From NCBI GenBank assembly GCA_963693305.1, contig OY855903.1, positions 31,463,598 through 31,527,597 of the forward strand: a DNA stretch of 64,000 bases, in the 5' to 3' direction. The position numbers and the translations under genes are program-made. Origin of the DNA: Meandrina meandrites. Taxonomy: Eukaryota; Cnidaria; Anthozoa; Scleractinia; Meandrinidae. Positions 11,800 to 25,207 of this stretch are shown in pieces. Numbering within the stretch: position 1 is the stretch's first letter; every line of letters starts with the position of its first letter. Under the pieces are notes generated by a model. That model made no database searches. It was not told the DNA's origin and worked only from the letters and a program-made list of their open reading frames with translations.

Positions 11800-13190
11800 C
11801 ATGAGAAAATTAATTTTTACGGCCGAATCGCACTTTTCATGAAATTGGGTGCTCACTGCCCAAATCGGCGCACAAGCGGTCCCCGAGCTGAGATCATGAG
11901 AAAATCAATTTTTACTGCCGAATCGCAATTTTCATGAAATTGGGTGCTGACTGCCAAAATCGGCGCACAAGCGGTCCCCGAGCTCAGATCATGAGAAAAT
12001 CAATTTTTACTGCCGAATCGCAATTTTAATGAAATTGGGTGCTGACTGCCAAAATCGGCGCACAAGCGGTCCCCGAGCTCAGATCATGAGAAAATCAATT
12101 TTTACGGCCGAATCGCAATTTTCATGAAATTGGGTGCTGACTGCCAAAATCGGCGCACAAGCGGTCCCCGAGCTCAGATCATGAGAAAATCAATTTTTAC
12201 GGCCGAATCGCAATTTTAATGAAATTGGGTGCTCACTGCCCAAATCGGCGCACAAGCGGTCCCCGAGCTCAGATCATGAGAAAATCAATTTTTACGGCCG
12301 AATCGCAATTTTCATGAAATTGGGTGCTCACTGCCCAAATCGGCGCACAAGCGGTCCCCGAGCTCAGATCATGAGAAAATCAATTTTTACGGCCGAATCG
12401 CAATTTTCATGAAATTGGGTGCTAAATGTTCAAATCGGCGCACAAGCGGTCCCCGAGCTCAGATCATGAGAAAATCAATTTTTACGGCCGAATCCCAATT
12501 TTCATGAAATTGGGTGCTCACTACCCAAATCGGCGCAAAAGCGGTCCACGAACTCAGGTCATGAGAAAATCAATTTTTACGGCCGAATCGCAATTTTCAT
12601 GAAATTGGGTGCTGACTGCCAAAATCGGCGCACAAGCGGTCCCCGAGCTCAGATCATGAGAAAATCAATTTTTACGGCCGAATCGAATTTCATGAAATTG
12701 GGTGCTCACTAGTCAAATCGGTGCACAAGCGGTCCCCGAGCTCAGATCATGAGAAAATCAATTTTTACGGCCGAATCGCAATTTTCATGAAATTGGGTGC
12801 TCACTACCCAAATCGGCGCAAAACGGTCACCGAGCTCAGGTCATGAGAAAATCAATTTTTACGGCCGAATCGCAATTTTCATGAAATTGGGTGCTGACTG
12901 CCCAAATCGGCGCACAAGCGGTCCCCGAGCTCAGATCATGAGAAAATCAATTTTTACGGCCGAATCGTAATTTTCATGAAATTGGGTGCTCACTGCCCAA
13001 ATCGGCGCACAAGCGGTCCCGGAGCTCAGATCATGAGAAAATCAATTTTTACGGCCGAATCGCAATTTTCATGAAATTGGGTGCTCACTGCCCAAATCGG
13101 CGCAAAAGCGGTTCACGAGCTCAGGTCATGAGAAAATCAATTTTTACTGCCGAATGGCAATTTTCATGAAATTGGGTGCTGACTGCCAAA
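11800..13190 (+). repeat. Segment shared with 36660-38060
   Basis: An ordered series of variants ('attaat', 'gagctgag', two 'ttttaatg' monomers, 'aaatgttc', the 93-95-94 module and the rare 'cgaatcgtaat') recurs near 36660-38060. The 93-bp monomer at 12634 pairs with 37500, and the rare t at 12968 pairs with 37834, both at offset 24,866. The distant copy lacks some monomers around 12300, so the early part sits at a different offset. Confidence 0.75.
12634..12915 (+). repeat. 93-95-94 bp monomer module
   Basis: A 93-bp monomer (12634-12726, perfect palindrome at 12686-12699) ends in 'cactagtcaaatcggtgc'. A normal 95-bp monomer ends in 'cactacccaaatcggcgca'. A 94-bp monomer (12822-12915) then starts 'aacggtcacc'. 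This tight three-monomer module occurs six times in the window, always with the 'ctagtc' marker. Confidence 0.92.
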
Positions 13191-13555
13191 ATCGGCGCAC
13201 AAGCGGTCCCCGAGCTCAGATCATGAGAAAATCAATTTTTACGGCCGAATCGCAATTTTCATGAAATTGGGTGCTCACTGCCCAAATCGGCGCACAAGCG
13301 GTCCCCGAGCTCAGATCATGAGAAAATCAATTTTTACGGCCGAATCGCAATTTTCATGAAATTGGGTGCTCACTGCCCAAATCGGCGCACAAGCGGTCCA
13401 CGAGCTCAGGTCATGAGAAAATCAATTTTTACGGCCGAATCGCAATTTTCATGAAATTGGGTGCTCACTGCCCAAATCGACGCACAAGCGGTCCCCGAGC
13501 TCAGATCATGAGAAAATCAATTTTTACGGCCGAATCGCAATTTTCATGAAATTGG

Positions 13556-16330
13556 GTGCTCACTGCCCAAATCGGCGCACAAGCGGTCCCGGAGCTCAGA
13601 TCATGAGAAAATCAATTTTTACGGCCGAATCGCAATTTTCATGAAATTGGGTGCTCACTGCCCAAATCGGCGCAAAAGCGGTTCACGAGCTCAGGTCATG
13701 AGAAAATCAATTTTTACTGCCGAATCGCAATTTTCATGAAATTGGGTGCTGACTGCCAAAATCGGCGCACAAGCGGTCCCCGAGCTCAGATCATGAGAAA
13801 ATCAATTTTTACGGCCGAATCGCAATTTTCATGAAATTGGGTGCTCACTACCCAAATCGGTGCACAAGCGGTCCCCGAGCTCAGATCATGAGAAAATCAA
13901 TTTTTACGGCCGAATCGCAATTTTCATGAAATTGGGTGCTCACTGTTCAAATCGGCGCACAAGCGGTACCCGAGCTCAGATCATGAGAAAATCAATTTTT
14001 ACGGCCGAATCGCAGTTTTCATGAAATTGGGTGCTCACTGCCCAAATCGGCGCCCAAGCGGTCCCGGAGCTCAGATCATGAGAAAATCAATTTTTACGGC
14101 CGAATCGCAATTTTCATGAAATTGGGTGCTCACTGCCCAAATCAGCGCACAAGCGGTCCCCGACCTCAGATCATGAGAAAATCAATTTTTACGGCCGAAT
14201 CGCAATTTTCATGAAATTGGGTGCTCACTGCCCAAATCGGCGCACAAGCGGTCCCCGAGCTCAGATCATGAGAAAATCAATTTTTACGGCCGAATCGCAA
14301 TTTTCATGAAATTGGGTGCTCACTGCCCAAATCGGCGCACAAGCGGTCCCCGAGCTCAGATCATGAGAAAATTAATTTTTACGGCCGAATCGCACTTTTC
14401 ATGAAATTGGGTGCTCACTGCCCAAATCGGCGCACAAGCGGTCCCCGAGCTCAGATCATGAGAAAATCAATTTTTACGGCCGAATCGCAATTTTCATGAA
14501 ATTGGGTGCTGACTGCCAAAATCGGCGCACAAGCGGTCCCCGAGCTCAGATCATGAGAAAATCAATTTTTACGGCCGAATCGCAATTTTAATGAAATTGG
14601 GTGCTCACTGCCCAAATCGGCGCACAAGCGGTCCCCGAGCTCAGATCATGAGAAAATCAATTTTTACGGCCGAATCGCAATTTTCATGAAATTGGGTGCT
14701 CACTGCCCAAATCGGCGCACAAGCGGTCCCCGAGCTCAGATCATGAGAAAATCAATTTTTACGGCCGAATCGCAATTTTCATGAAATTGGGTGCTAAATG
14801 TTCAAATCGGCGCACAAGCGGTCCCCGAGCTCAGATCATGAGAAAATCAATTTTTACGGCCGAATCCCAATTTTCATGAAATTGGGTGCTCACTACCCAA
14901 ATCGGCGCAAAAGCGGTCCACGAACTCAGGTCATGAGAAAATCAATTTTTACGGCCGAATCGCAATTTTCATGAAATTGGGTGCTGACTGCCAAAATCGG
15001 CGCACAAGCGGTCCCCGAGCTCAGATCATGAGAAAATCAATTTTTACGGCCGAATCGAATTTCATGAAATTGGGTGCTCACTAGTCAAATCGGTGCACAA
15101 GCGGTCCCCGAGCTCAGATCATGAGAAAATCAATTTTTACGGCCGAATCGCAATTTTCATGAAATTGGGTGCTCACTACCCAAATCGGCGCAAAACGGTC
15201 ACCGAGCTCAGGTCATGAGAAAATCAATTTTTACGGCCGAATCGCAATTTTCATGAAATTGGGTGCTGACTGCCCAAATCGGCGCACAAGCGGTCCCCGA
15301 GCTCAGATCATGAGAAAATCAATTTTTACGGCCGAATCGCAATTTTCATGAAATTGGGTGCTCACTGCCCAAATCGGCGCACAAGCGGTCCCGGAGCTCA
15401 GATCATGAGAAAATCAATTTTTACGGCCGAATCGCAATTTTCATGAAATTGGGTGCTCACTGCCCAAATCGGCGCAAAAGCGGTTCACGAGCTCAGGTCA
15501 TGAGAAAATCAATTTTTACTGCCGAATCGCAATTTTCATGAAATTGGGTGCTGACTGCCAAAATCGGCGCACAAGCGGTCCCCGAGCTCAGATCATGAGA
15601 AAATCAATTTTTACGGCCGAATCGCAATTTTCATGAAATTGGGTGCTCACTACCCAAATCGGTGCACAAGCGGTCCCCGAGCTCAGATCATGAGAAAATC
15701 AATTTTTACGGCCGAATCGCAATTTTCATGAAATTGGGTGCTCACTGTTCAAATCGGCGCACAAGCGGTCCCCGAGCTCAGATCATGAGAAAATCAATTT
15801 TTACGGCCGAATCACAATTTTCATGAAATTGGCTGCTCACTGCCCAAATCGGCGACCAAGCGGTCCCGGAGCTCAGATCATGAGAAAATCAATTTTTACG
15901 GCCGAATCGCAATTTTCATGAAATTGGGTGCTCACTGTTCAAATCGGCGCACAAGCGGTCCCCAAGCTCAGATCATGAGAAAATCAATTTTTACGGCCGA
16001 ATCGCAATTTTCATGAAATTGGGTGCTCACTGTTCAAATCGGCGCACAAGCGGTCCCCGAGCTCAGATCATGAGAAAATCAATTTTTACGGCCGAATCCC
16101 AATTTTCATGAAATTGGGTGCTCACTGCCCAAATCGGCGCACAAGCGGTCCCGGAGCTCAGATCATGACAAAATCAATTTTTACGGCCGAATCGCAATTT
16201 TCATGAAATTGGGTGCTCACTGCCCAAATCGGCGCACAAGCGGTCCCCGAGCTCAGATCATGAGAAAATTAATTTTTACGGCCGAATCGCACTTTTCATG
16301 AAATTGGGTGCTCACTGCCCAAATCGGCGC
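13556..16330 (+). repeat. Segment shared with 33.0-33.9 kb and 38.8-41.7 kb
   Basis: Markers recur in order at distant sites: 'cgcagttttc' (14010, 33475, 39257), 'caaatcagc' (near 14140, 33600, 39386), 'cccgacctca' (near 14160, 33620, 39406), the 93-95-94 module, and 'ttggctgctc' (15830, 41360). The offset to the 39-kb copy is 25,246 bp before about 14,400 and 25,531 bp from about 14,500, so three monomers (285 bp) are present there and missing here. Confidence 0.78.
15006..15287 (+). repeat. 93-95-94 bp monomer module
   Basis: A 93-bp monomer (15006-15098, 'ctagtc' marker) is followed by a 95-bp and a 94-bp monomer (15194-15287). It is the counterpart of 40537-40818 at offset 25,531. Confidence 0.92.
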
Positions 16331-16427
16331 ACAAGCGGTCCCCGAGCTGAGATCATGAGAAAATCAATTTTTACTGCCGAATCGCAATTTTCATGAAATT
16401 GGGTGCTCACTGCCAAAATCGGCGCAC

Positions 16428-16523
16428 AAGCGGTTCCCCGAGCTCAGATCATGAGAAAATCAATTTTTACGGCCGAATCGCACTTTTCATGAAATTGGGT
16501 GCTCACTGCCCAAATCGGCGCAC
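16428..16523 (+). repeat. 96-bp monomer with extra t
   Basis: It reads 'aagcggttccccgag' where most copies read 'aagcggtccccgag'. This is the only 96-bp monomer with this insertion; the other four add an a at the start. Confidence 0.9.
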
Positions 16524-17188
16524 AAGCGGTCCCCGAGCTCAGATCATGAGAAAATCAATTTTTACTGCCGAATCGCAATTTTAATGAAATTGGGTGCTGA
16601 CTGCCAAAATCGGCGCACAAGCGGTCCCCGAGCTCAGATCATGAGAAAATCAATTTTTACGGCCGAATCGCAATTTTCATGAAATTGGGTGCTGACTGCC
16701 AAAATCGGCGCACAAGCGGTCCCCGAGCTCAGATCATGAGAAAATCAATTTTTACGGCCGAATCGCAATTTTAATGAAATTGGGTGCTCACTGCCCAAAT
16801 CGGCGCACAAGCGGTCCCCGAGCTCAGATCATGAGAAAATCAATTTTTACGGCCGAATCGCAATTTTCATGAAATTGGGTGCTCACTGCCCAAATCGGCG
16901 CACAAGCGGTCCCCGAGCTCAGATCATGAGAAAATCAATTTTTACGGCCGAATCGCAATTTTCATGAAATTGGGTGCTAAATGTTCAAATCGGCGCACAA
17001 GCGGTCCCCGAGCTCAGATCATGAGAAAATCAATTTTTACGGCCGAATCCCAATTTTCATGAAATTGGGTGCTCACTACCCAAATCGGCGCAAAAGCGGT
17101 CCACGAACTCAGGTCATGAGAAAATCAATTTTTACGGCCGAATCGCAATTTTCATGAAATTGGGTGCTGACTGCCAAAATCGGCGCAC

Positions 17189-17470
17189 AAGCGGTCCCCG
17201 AGCTCAGATCATGAGAAAATCAATTTTTACGGCCGAATCGAATTTCATGAAATTGGGTGCTCACTAGTCAAATCGGTGCACAAGCGGTCCCCGAGCTCAG
17301 ATCATGAGAAAATCAATTTTTACGGCCGAATCGCAATTTTCATGAAATTGGGTGCTCACTACCCAAATCGGCGCAAAACGGTCACCGAGCTCAGATCATG
17401 AGAAAATCAATTTTTACGGCCGAATCGCAATTTTCATGAAATTGGGTGCTCACTGTTCAAATCGGCGCAC
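17189..17470 (+). repeat. 93-95-94 bp monomer module
   Basis: The module consists of a 93-bp monomer 17189-17281 with 'ctagtc', a 95-bp monomer and a 94-bp monomer 17377-17470. Here the 94-bp unit continues 'cagatcatg' where most other copies have 'caggtcatg'. Confidence 0.92.
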
Positions 17471-18249
17471 AAGCGGTCCCCGAGCTCAGATCATGAGAAA
17501 ATCAATTTTTACGGCCGAATCACAATTTTCATGAAATTGGCTGCTCACTGCCCAAATCGGCGCCCAAGCGGTCCCGGAGCTCAGATCATGAGAAAATCAA
17601 TTTTTACGGCCGAATCGCAATTTTCATGAAATTGGGTGCTCACTGTTCAAATCGGCGCACAAGCGGTCCCCAAGCTCAGATCATGAGAAAATCAATTTTT
17701 ACGGCCGAATCGCAATTTTCATGAAATTGGGTGCTCACTGTTCAAATCGGCGCACAAGCGGTCCCCGAGCTCAGATCATGAGAAAATCAATTTTTACGGC
17801 CGAATCGCCATTTTCATGAAATTGGGTGCTCACTGCCCAAATCGGCGCACAAGCGGTCCCGGAGCTCAGATCATGACAAAATCAATTTTTACGGCCGAAT
17901 CGCAATTTTCATGAAATTGGGTGCTCACTGCCCAAATCGGCGCACAAGCGGTCCCCGAGCTCAGATCATGAGAAAATCAATTTTTACGGCCGAATCGCAA
18001 TTTTCATGAAATTGGGTGCTCACTGCCCAAATCGGCGCACAAGCGGTCCCCGAGCTCAGATCATGAGAAAATCAATTTTTACGGCCGAATCGCAATTTTC
18101 ATGAAATTGGGTGCTAAATGTTCAAATCGGCGCACAAGCGGTCCCCGAGCTCAGATCATGAGAAAATCAATTTTTACGGCCGAATCCCAATTTTCATGAA
18201 ATTGGGTGCTCACTACCCAAATCGGCGCACAAGCGGTCCACGAGCTCAG

Positions 18250-19481
18250 GTCATGAGAAAATCAATTTTTACGGCCGAATCGCAATTTTCATGAAATTGG
18301 GTGCTGACTGCCAAAATCGGCGCACAAGCGGTCCCCGAGCTCAGATCATGAGAAAATCAATTTTTACGGCCGAATCGAATTTCATGAAATTGGGTGCTCA
18401 CTATTCAAATCGGTGCACAAGCGGTCCCGGAGCTCAGATCATGAGAAAATCAATTTTTACGGCCGAATCGCAATTTTCATGAAATTGGGTGCTCACTGTT
18501 CAAATCGGCGCACAAGCGGTCCCCGAGCTCAGATCATGAGAAAATCAATTTTTACGGCCGAATCGCAATTTTCATGAAATTGGGTGCTCACTGCCCAAAT
18601 CGGCGCCCAAGCGGTCCCGGAGCTCAGATCATGAGAAAATCAATTTTTACGGCCGAATCGCAATTTTCATGAAATTGGGTCTTCACTGTTCAAATCGGCG
18701 CACAAGCGGTCCCGGAGCTCAGATCATGAGAAAATCAATTTTTACGGCCGAATCGCAATTTTAATGAAATTGGGTGCTCACTGTTCAAATCGGCGCACAA
18801 GCGGTCCCCGAGCTCACATCATGAGAAAATCAATTTTTACGGCCGAATCGCAATTTTCATGAAATTGGGTGCTCACTGCCCAAATCGGCGCACAAACGGT
18901 CCCCGAGCTCAGATCATGAGAAAATCAATTTTTACGGCCGAATCGCAATTTTCATGAAATTGGGTGCTCACTGCCCAAATCGGCGCACAAGCGGTCCCCG
19001 AGCTCAGATCATGAGAAAATCAATTTTTACGGCCGAATCGCAATTTTCATGAAATTGGGTGCTAAATGTTCAAATCGGCGCACAAGCGGTCCCCGAGCTC
19101 AGATCATGAGAAAATCAATTTTTACGGCCGAATCGCAATTTTCATGAAATTGGGTGCTCACTACCCAAATCGGCGCAAAACGGTCACCGAGCTCAGGTCA
19201 TGAGAAAATCAATTTTTACGGCCGAATCGCAATTTTCATGAAATTGGGTGCTGACTGCCCAAATCGGCGCACAAGCGGTCCCCGAGCTCAGATCATGAGA
19301 AAATCAATTTTTACGGCCGAATCGCAATTTTCATTAAATTGGGTGCTCACTGCCCAAATCGGCGCCCAAGCGGTCCCGGAGCTCAGATCATGAGAAAATC
19401 AATTTTTACGGCCGAATCGCAATTTTCATGAAATTGGGTGCTCACTGCCCAAACCGGCGCACAAGCGGTCCCCGAGCTCAG
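18250..19481 (+). repeat. 13-monomer block, copy 1 (1,232 bp)
   Basis: The block repeats at an offset of 1,232 bp, which is 13 x 95 minus 3 because it holds one 93-bp monomer (18326-18418) and one 94-bp monomer (19179-19272). Shared markers are 'gggtcttcac' (near 18678 and 19910), 'cacaaacggt' (near 18892 and 20124), 'tcattaaatt' (near 19331 and 20563) and 'caaaccggc' (near 19450 and 20682). The 93- and 94-bp monomers stand eight 95-bp units further apart than in the tight modules. A related copy lies at 30460-31970, offset 12,438 bp. Confidence 0.92.
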
Positions 19482-20767
19482 ATCATGAGAAAATCAATTT
19501 TTACGGCCGAATCGCAATTTTCATGAAATTGGGTGCTGACTGCCAAAATCGGCGCACAAGCGGTCCCCGAGCTCAGATCATGAGAAAATCAATTTTTACG
19601 GCCGAATCGAATTTCATGAAATTGGGTGCTCACTATTCAAATCGGTGCACAAGCGGTCCCGGAGCTCAGATCATGAGAAAATCAATTTTTACGGCCGAAT
19701 CGCAATTTTCATGAAATTGGGTGCTCACTGTTCAAATCGGCGCACAAGCGGTCCCCGAGCTCAGATCATGAGAAAATCAATTTTTACGGCCGAATCGCAA
19801 TTTTCATGAAATTGGGTGCTCACTGCCCAAATCGGCGCCCAAGCGGTCCCGGAGCTCAGATCATGAGAAAATCAATTTTTACGGCCGAATCGCAATTTTC
19901 ATGAAATTGGGTCTTCACTGTTCAAATCGGCGCACAAGCGGTCCCGGAGCTCAGATCATGAGAAAATCAATTTTTACGGCCGAATCGCAATTTTAATGAA
20001 ATTGGGTGCTCACTGTTCAAATCGGCGCACAAGCGGTCCCCGAGCTCACATCATGAGAAAATCAATTTTTACGGCCGAATCGCAATTTTCATGAAATTGG
20101 GTGCTCACTGCCCAAATCGGCGCACAAACGGTCCCCGAGCTCAGATCATGAGAAAATCAATTTTTACGGCCGAATCGCAATTTTCATGAAATTGGGTGCT
20201 CACTGCCCAAATCGGCGCACAAGCGGTCCCCGAGCTCAGATCATGAGAAAATCAATTTTTACGGCCGAATCGCAATTTTCATGAAATTGGGTGCTAAATG
20301 TTCAAATCGGCGCACAAGCGGTCCCCGAGCTCAGATCATGAGAAAATCAATTTTTACGGCCGAATCGCAATTTTCATGAAATTGGGTGCTCACTACCCAA
20401 ATCGGCGCAAAACGGTCACCGAGCTCAGGTCATGAGAAAATCAATTTTTACGGCCGAATCGCAATTTTCATGAAATTGGGTGCTGACTGCCCAAATCGGC
20501 GCACAAGCGGTCCCCGAGCTCAGATCATGAGAAAATCAATTTTTACGGCCGAATCGCAATTTTCATTAAATTGGGTGCTCACTGCCCAAATCGGCGCCCA
20601 AGCGGTCCCGGAGCTCAGATCATGAGAAAATCAATTTTTACGGCCGAATCGCAATTTTCATGAAATTGGGTGCTCACTGCCCAAACCGGCGCACAAGCGG
20701 TCCCCGAGCTCAGATCATGAGAAAATCAATTTTTACGGCCGAATCGCAATTTTCATGAAATTGGGTG
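19482..20767 (+). repeat. 13-monomer block, copy 2
   Basis: This is the tandem copy of 18250-19481. I saw no difference over most of its length, so the duplication looks very recent. It contains a 93-bp monomer 19558-19650 and a 94-bp monomer 20411-20504. It ends near 20767, where 'cactgcccaa' replaces the expected 'gactgccaaa'. Confidence 0.92.
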
Positions 20768-20974
20768 CTCACTGCCCAAATCGGCGCACAAGCGGTCCAC
20801 GAGCTCAGGTCATGAGAAAATCAATTTTTACGGCTGAATCGCAATTTTCATGAAATTGGGTGCTCACTGCCCAAATCGGCGCACAAGCGGTCCACGAGCT
20901 CAGGTCATGAGAAAATCAATTTTTACGGCTGAATCGCAATTTTCATGAAATTGGGTGCTGACTGCCCAAATCGG

Positions 20975-23063
20975 CGCACAAGCGGTCCCCGAGCTCAGAT
21001 CATGAGAAAATCAATTTTTACGGCCGAATCGCAATTTTCATGAAATTGGGTGCTCACTGCCCAAATCGGCGCACAAGCGGTCCACGAGCTCAGGTCATGA
21101 GAAAATCAATTTTTACGGCCGAATCGCAATTTTCATGAAATTGGGTGCTCACTGCCCAAATCGGCGCACAAGCGGTCCCCGAGCTCAGATCATGAGAAAA
21201 TCAATTTTTACGGCCGAATCGCAATTTTCATGAAATTGGGTGCTCACTGCCCAAATCGGCGCACAAGCGGTCCCCGAGCTCAGATCATGAGAAAATCAAT
21301 TTTTACGGCCGAATCGCAATTTTCATGAAATTGGGTGCTAAATGTTCAAATCGGCGCACAAGCGGTCCCCGAGCTCAGATCATGAGAAAATCAATTTTTA
21401 CGGCCGAATCCCAATTTTCATGAAATTGGGTGCTCACTACCCAAATCGGCGCAAAAGCGGTCCACGAGCTCAGGTCATGAGAAAATCAATGTTTACGGCC
21501 GAATCGCAATTTTCATGAAATTGGGTGCTGACTGCCAAAATCGGCGCACAAGCGGTCCCCGAGCTCAGATCATGAGAAAATCAATTTTTACGGCCGAATC
21601 GAATTTCATGAAATTGGGTGCTCACTACTCAAATCTGTGCACAAGCGGTCCCCGAGCTCAGATCATGAGAAAATCAATTTTTACGGCCGAATTGCAATTT
21701 TCATGAAATTGGGTGCTCACTGTTCAAATCGGCGCACAAGCGGTCCCCGAGCTCAGATCATTAGAAAATCAATTTTTACGGCCGAATCGCAATTTTCATG
21801 AAATTGGGTGCTCACTGCCCAAATCGGCGCCCAAGCGGTCCCGGAGCTCAGATCATGAGAAAATCAATTTTTACGGCCGAATCGCAATTTTCATGAAATT
21901 GGGTGCTCACTGTTCAAATCGGCGCACAAGCGGTCCCGGAGCTCAGATCATGAGAAAATCAATTTTTACGGCCGAATCGCAATTTTCATGAAATTGGGTG
22001 CTCACTGCCCAAATCGGCGCACAAGCGGTCCCGGAGCTCAGATCATGAGAAAATCAATTTTTACGGCCGAATTGCAATTTTCATGAAATTGGGTGCTCAC
22101 TGCCCAAATCGGCGCAAAAGCGGTTCACGAGCTCAGGTCATGAGAAAATCAATTTTTACTGCCGAATCGCAATTTTCATGAAATTGGGTGCTGACTGCCA
22201 AAATCGGCGCACAAGCGGTCCCCGAACTCAGATCATGAGAAAATCAATTTTTACGGCCGAATCGCAATTTTCATGAAATTGGGTGCTCACTACCCAAATC
22301 GGTGCACAAGCGGTCCCCGAACTCAGATCATGAGAAAATCAATTTTTACGGCCGAATCGCAATTTTCATGAAATTGGGTGCTCACTGTTCAAATCGGCGC
22401 ACAAGCGGTCCCCGAGCTCAGATCATGAGAAAATCAATTTTTACGGCCGAATCACAATTTTCATGAAATTGGGTGCTCACTGCCCAAATCGGCGCCCAAG
22501 CGGTCCCGGAGCTCAGATCATGAGAAAATCAATTTTTACGGCCGAATCGCAATTTTCATGAAATTGGGTGCTCACTGTTCAAATCGGCGCACAAGCGGTC
22601 CCCAAGCTCAGATCATGAGAAAATCAATTTTTACGGCCGAATCGCAATTTTCATGAAATTGGGTGCTCACTGTTCAAATCGGCGCACAAGCGGTCCCCGA
22701 GCTCAGATCATGAGAAAATCAATTTTTACGGCCGAATCGCAATTTTCATGAAATTGGGTGCTCACTGCCCAAATCGGCGCACAAAGCGGTCCACGAGCTC
22801 AGGTCATGAGAAAATCAATTTTTACGGCCGAATCGCAATTTTCATGAAATTGGGTGCTCACTGGCCAAATCGGCGCACAAGCGGTCCCCGAGCTCAGATC
22901 ATGAGAAAATCAATTTTTACGGCCGAATCGCAATTTTCATGAAATTGGGTGCTCACTGCCCAAATCGGCGCACAAGCGGTCCCCGAGCTCAGATCATGAG
23001 AAAATCAATTTTTACGGCCGAATCGCAATTTTCATGAAATTGGGTGCTCACTGTTCAAATCGG
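20975..23063 (+). repeat. 22-monomer block, copy 1 (2,089 bp)
   Basis: The block repeats at 2,089 bp, which is 22 x 95 minus 1 because it holds one 93-bp monomer (21550-21642) and one 96-bp monomer (22783-22878). Shared private markers are 'tcaatgtttacgg' (near 21488 and 23577), 'caaatctgtgc' (near 21631 and 23720), 'gaattgcaatt' (near 21689 and 23778), 'gatcattag' (near 21767 and 23856) and 'ctggccaaat' (near 22861 and 24950). Confidence 0.93.
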
Positions 23064-25207
23064 CGCACAAGCGGTCCCCGAGCTCAGATCATGAGAAAAT
23101 CAATTTTTACGGCCGAATCGCAATTTTCATGAAATTGGGTGCTCACTGCCCAAATCGGCGCACAAGCGGTCCACGAGCTCAGGTCATGAGAAAATCAATT
23201 TTTACGGCCGAATCGCAATTTTCATGAAATTGGGTGCTCACTGCCCAAATCGGCGCACAAGCGGTCCCCGAGCTCAGATCATGAGAAAATCAATTTTTAC
23301 GGCCGAATCGCAATTTTCATGAAATTGGGTGCTCACTGCCCAAATCGGCGCACAAGCGGTCCCCGAGCTCAGATCATGAGAAAATCAATTTTTACGGCCG
23401 AATCGCAATTTTCATGAAATTGGGTGCTAAATGTTCAAATCGGCGCACAAGCGGTCCCCGAGCTCAGATCATGAGAAAATCAATTTTTACGGCCGAATCC
23501 CAATTTTCATGAAATTGGGTGCTCACTACCCAAATCGGCGCAAAAGCGGTCCACGAGCTCAGGTCATGAGAAAATCAATGTTTACGGCCGAATCGCAATT
23601 TTCATGAAATTGGGTGCTGACTGCCAAAATCGGCGCACAAGCGGTCCCCGAGCTCAGATCATGAGAAAATCAATTTTTACGGCCGAATCGAATTTCATGA
23701 AATTGGGTGCTCACTACTCAAATCTGTGCACAAGCGGTCCCCGAGCTCAGATCATGAGAAAATCAATTTTTACGGCCGAATTGCAATTTTCATGAAATTG
23801 GGTGCTCACTGTTCAAATCGGCGCACAAGCGGTCCCCGAGCTCAGATCATTAGAAAATCAATTTTTACGGCCGAATCGCAATTTTCATGAAATTGGGTGC
23901 TCACTGCCCAAATCGGCGCCCAAGCGGTCCCGGAGCTCAGATCATGAGAAAATCAATTTTTACGGCCGAATCGCAATTTTCATGAAATTGGGTGCTCACT
24001 GTTCAAATCGGCGCACAAGCGGTCCCGGAGCTCAGATCATGAGAAAATCAATTTTTACGGCCGAATCGCAATTTTCATGAAATTGGGTGCTCACTGCCCA
24101 AATCGGCGCACAAGCGGTCCCGGAGCTCAGATCATGAGAAAATCAATTTTTACGGCCGAATTGCAATTTTCATGAAATTGGGTGCTCACTGCCCAAATCG
24201 GCGCAAAAGCGGTTCACGAGCTCAGGTCATGAGAAAATCAATTTTTACTGCCGAATCGCAATTTTCATGAAATTGGGTGCTGACTGCCAAAATCGGCGCA
24301 CAAGCGGTCCCCGAACTCAGATCATGAGAAAATCAATTTTTACGGCCGAATCGCAATTTTCATGAAATTGGGTGCTCACTACCCAAATCGGTGCACAAGC
24401 GGTCCCCGAACTCAGATCATGAGAAAATCAATTTTTACGGCCGAATCGCAATTTTCATGAAATTGGGTGCTCACTGTTCAAATCGGCGCACAAGCGGTCC
24501 CCGAGCTCAGATCATGAGAAAATCAATTTTTACGGCCGAATCACAATTTTCATGAAATTGGGTGCTCACTGCCCAAATCGGCGCCCAAGCGGTCCCGGAG
24601 CTCAGATCATGAGAAAATCAATTTTTACGGCCGAATCGCAATTTTCATGAAATTGGGTGCTCACTGTTCAAATCGGCGCACAAGCGGTCCCCAAGCTCAG
24701 ATCATGAGAAAATCAATTTTTACGGCCGAATCGCAATTTTCATGAAATTGGGTGCTCACTGTTCAAATCGGCGCACAAGCGGTCCCCGAGCTCAGATCAT
24801 GAGAAAATCAATTTTTACGGCCGAATCGCAATTTTCATGAAATTGGGTGCTCACTGCCCAAATCGGCGCACAAAGCGGTCCACGAGCTCAGGTCATGAGA
24901 AAATCAATTTTTACGGCCGAATCGCAATTTTCATGAAATTGGGTGCTCACTGGCCAAATCGGCGCACAAGCGGTCCCCGAGCTCAGATCATGAGAAAATC
25001 AATTTTTACGGCCGAATCGCAATTTTCATGAAATTGGGTGCTCACTGCCCAAATCGGCGCACAAGCGGTCCCCGAGCTCAGATCATGAGAAAATCAATTT
25101 TTACGGCCGAATCGCAATTTTCATGAAATTGGGTGCTCACTGTTCAAATCGGCGCACAAGCGGTCCCCGAGCTCAGATCATGAGAAAATCAATTTTTACG
25201 GCCGAAT
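23064..25207 (+). repeat. 22-monomer block, copy 2
   Basis: This is the tandem copy of 20975-23063, with a 93-bp monomer at 23639-23731 and a 96-bp monomer at 24872-24967. I noticed no difference between the copies on reading, so the event is likely recent. It ends near 25207, where 'cgaatcacaatt' begins a further, smaller duplication. Confidence 0.93.
24411..25076 (+). repeat. 7-monomer block, copy 1 (666 bp)
   Basis: The unit is seven monomers including the 96-bp one at 24872-24967, hence 666 bp. It repeats immediately: the 96-bp monomers at 24872 and 25538 are 666 bp apart, and 'cgaatcacaatt' recurs at 24542 and 25208. It overlaps the end of the 22-monomer copy, so it arose after that duplication or with it. 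Confidence 0.9.
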
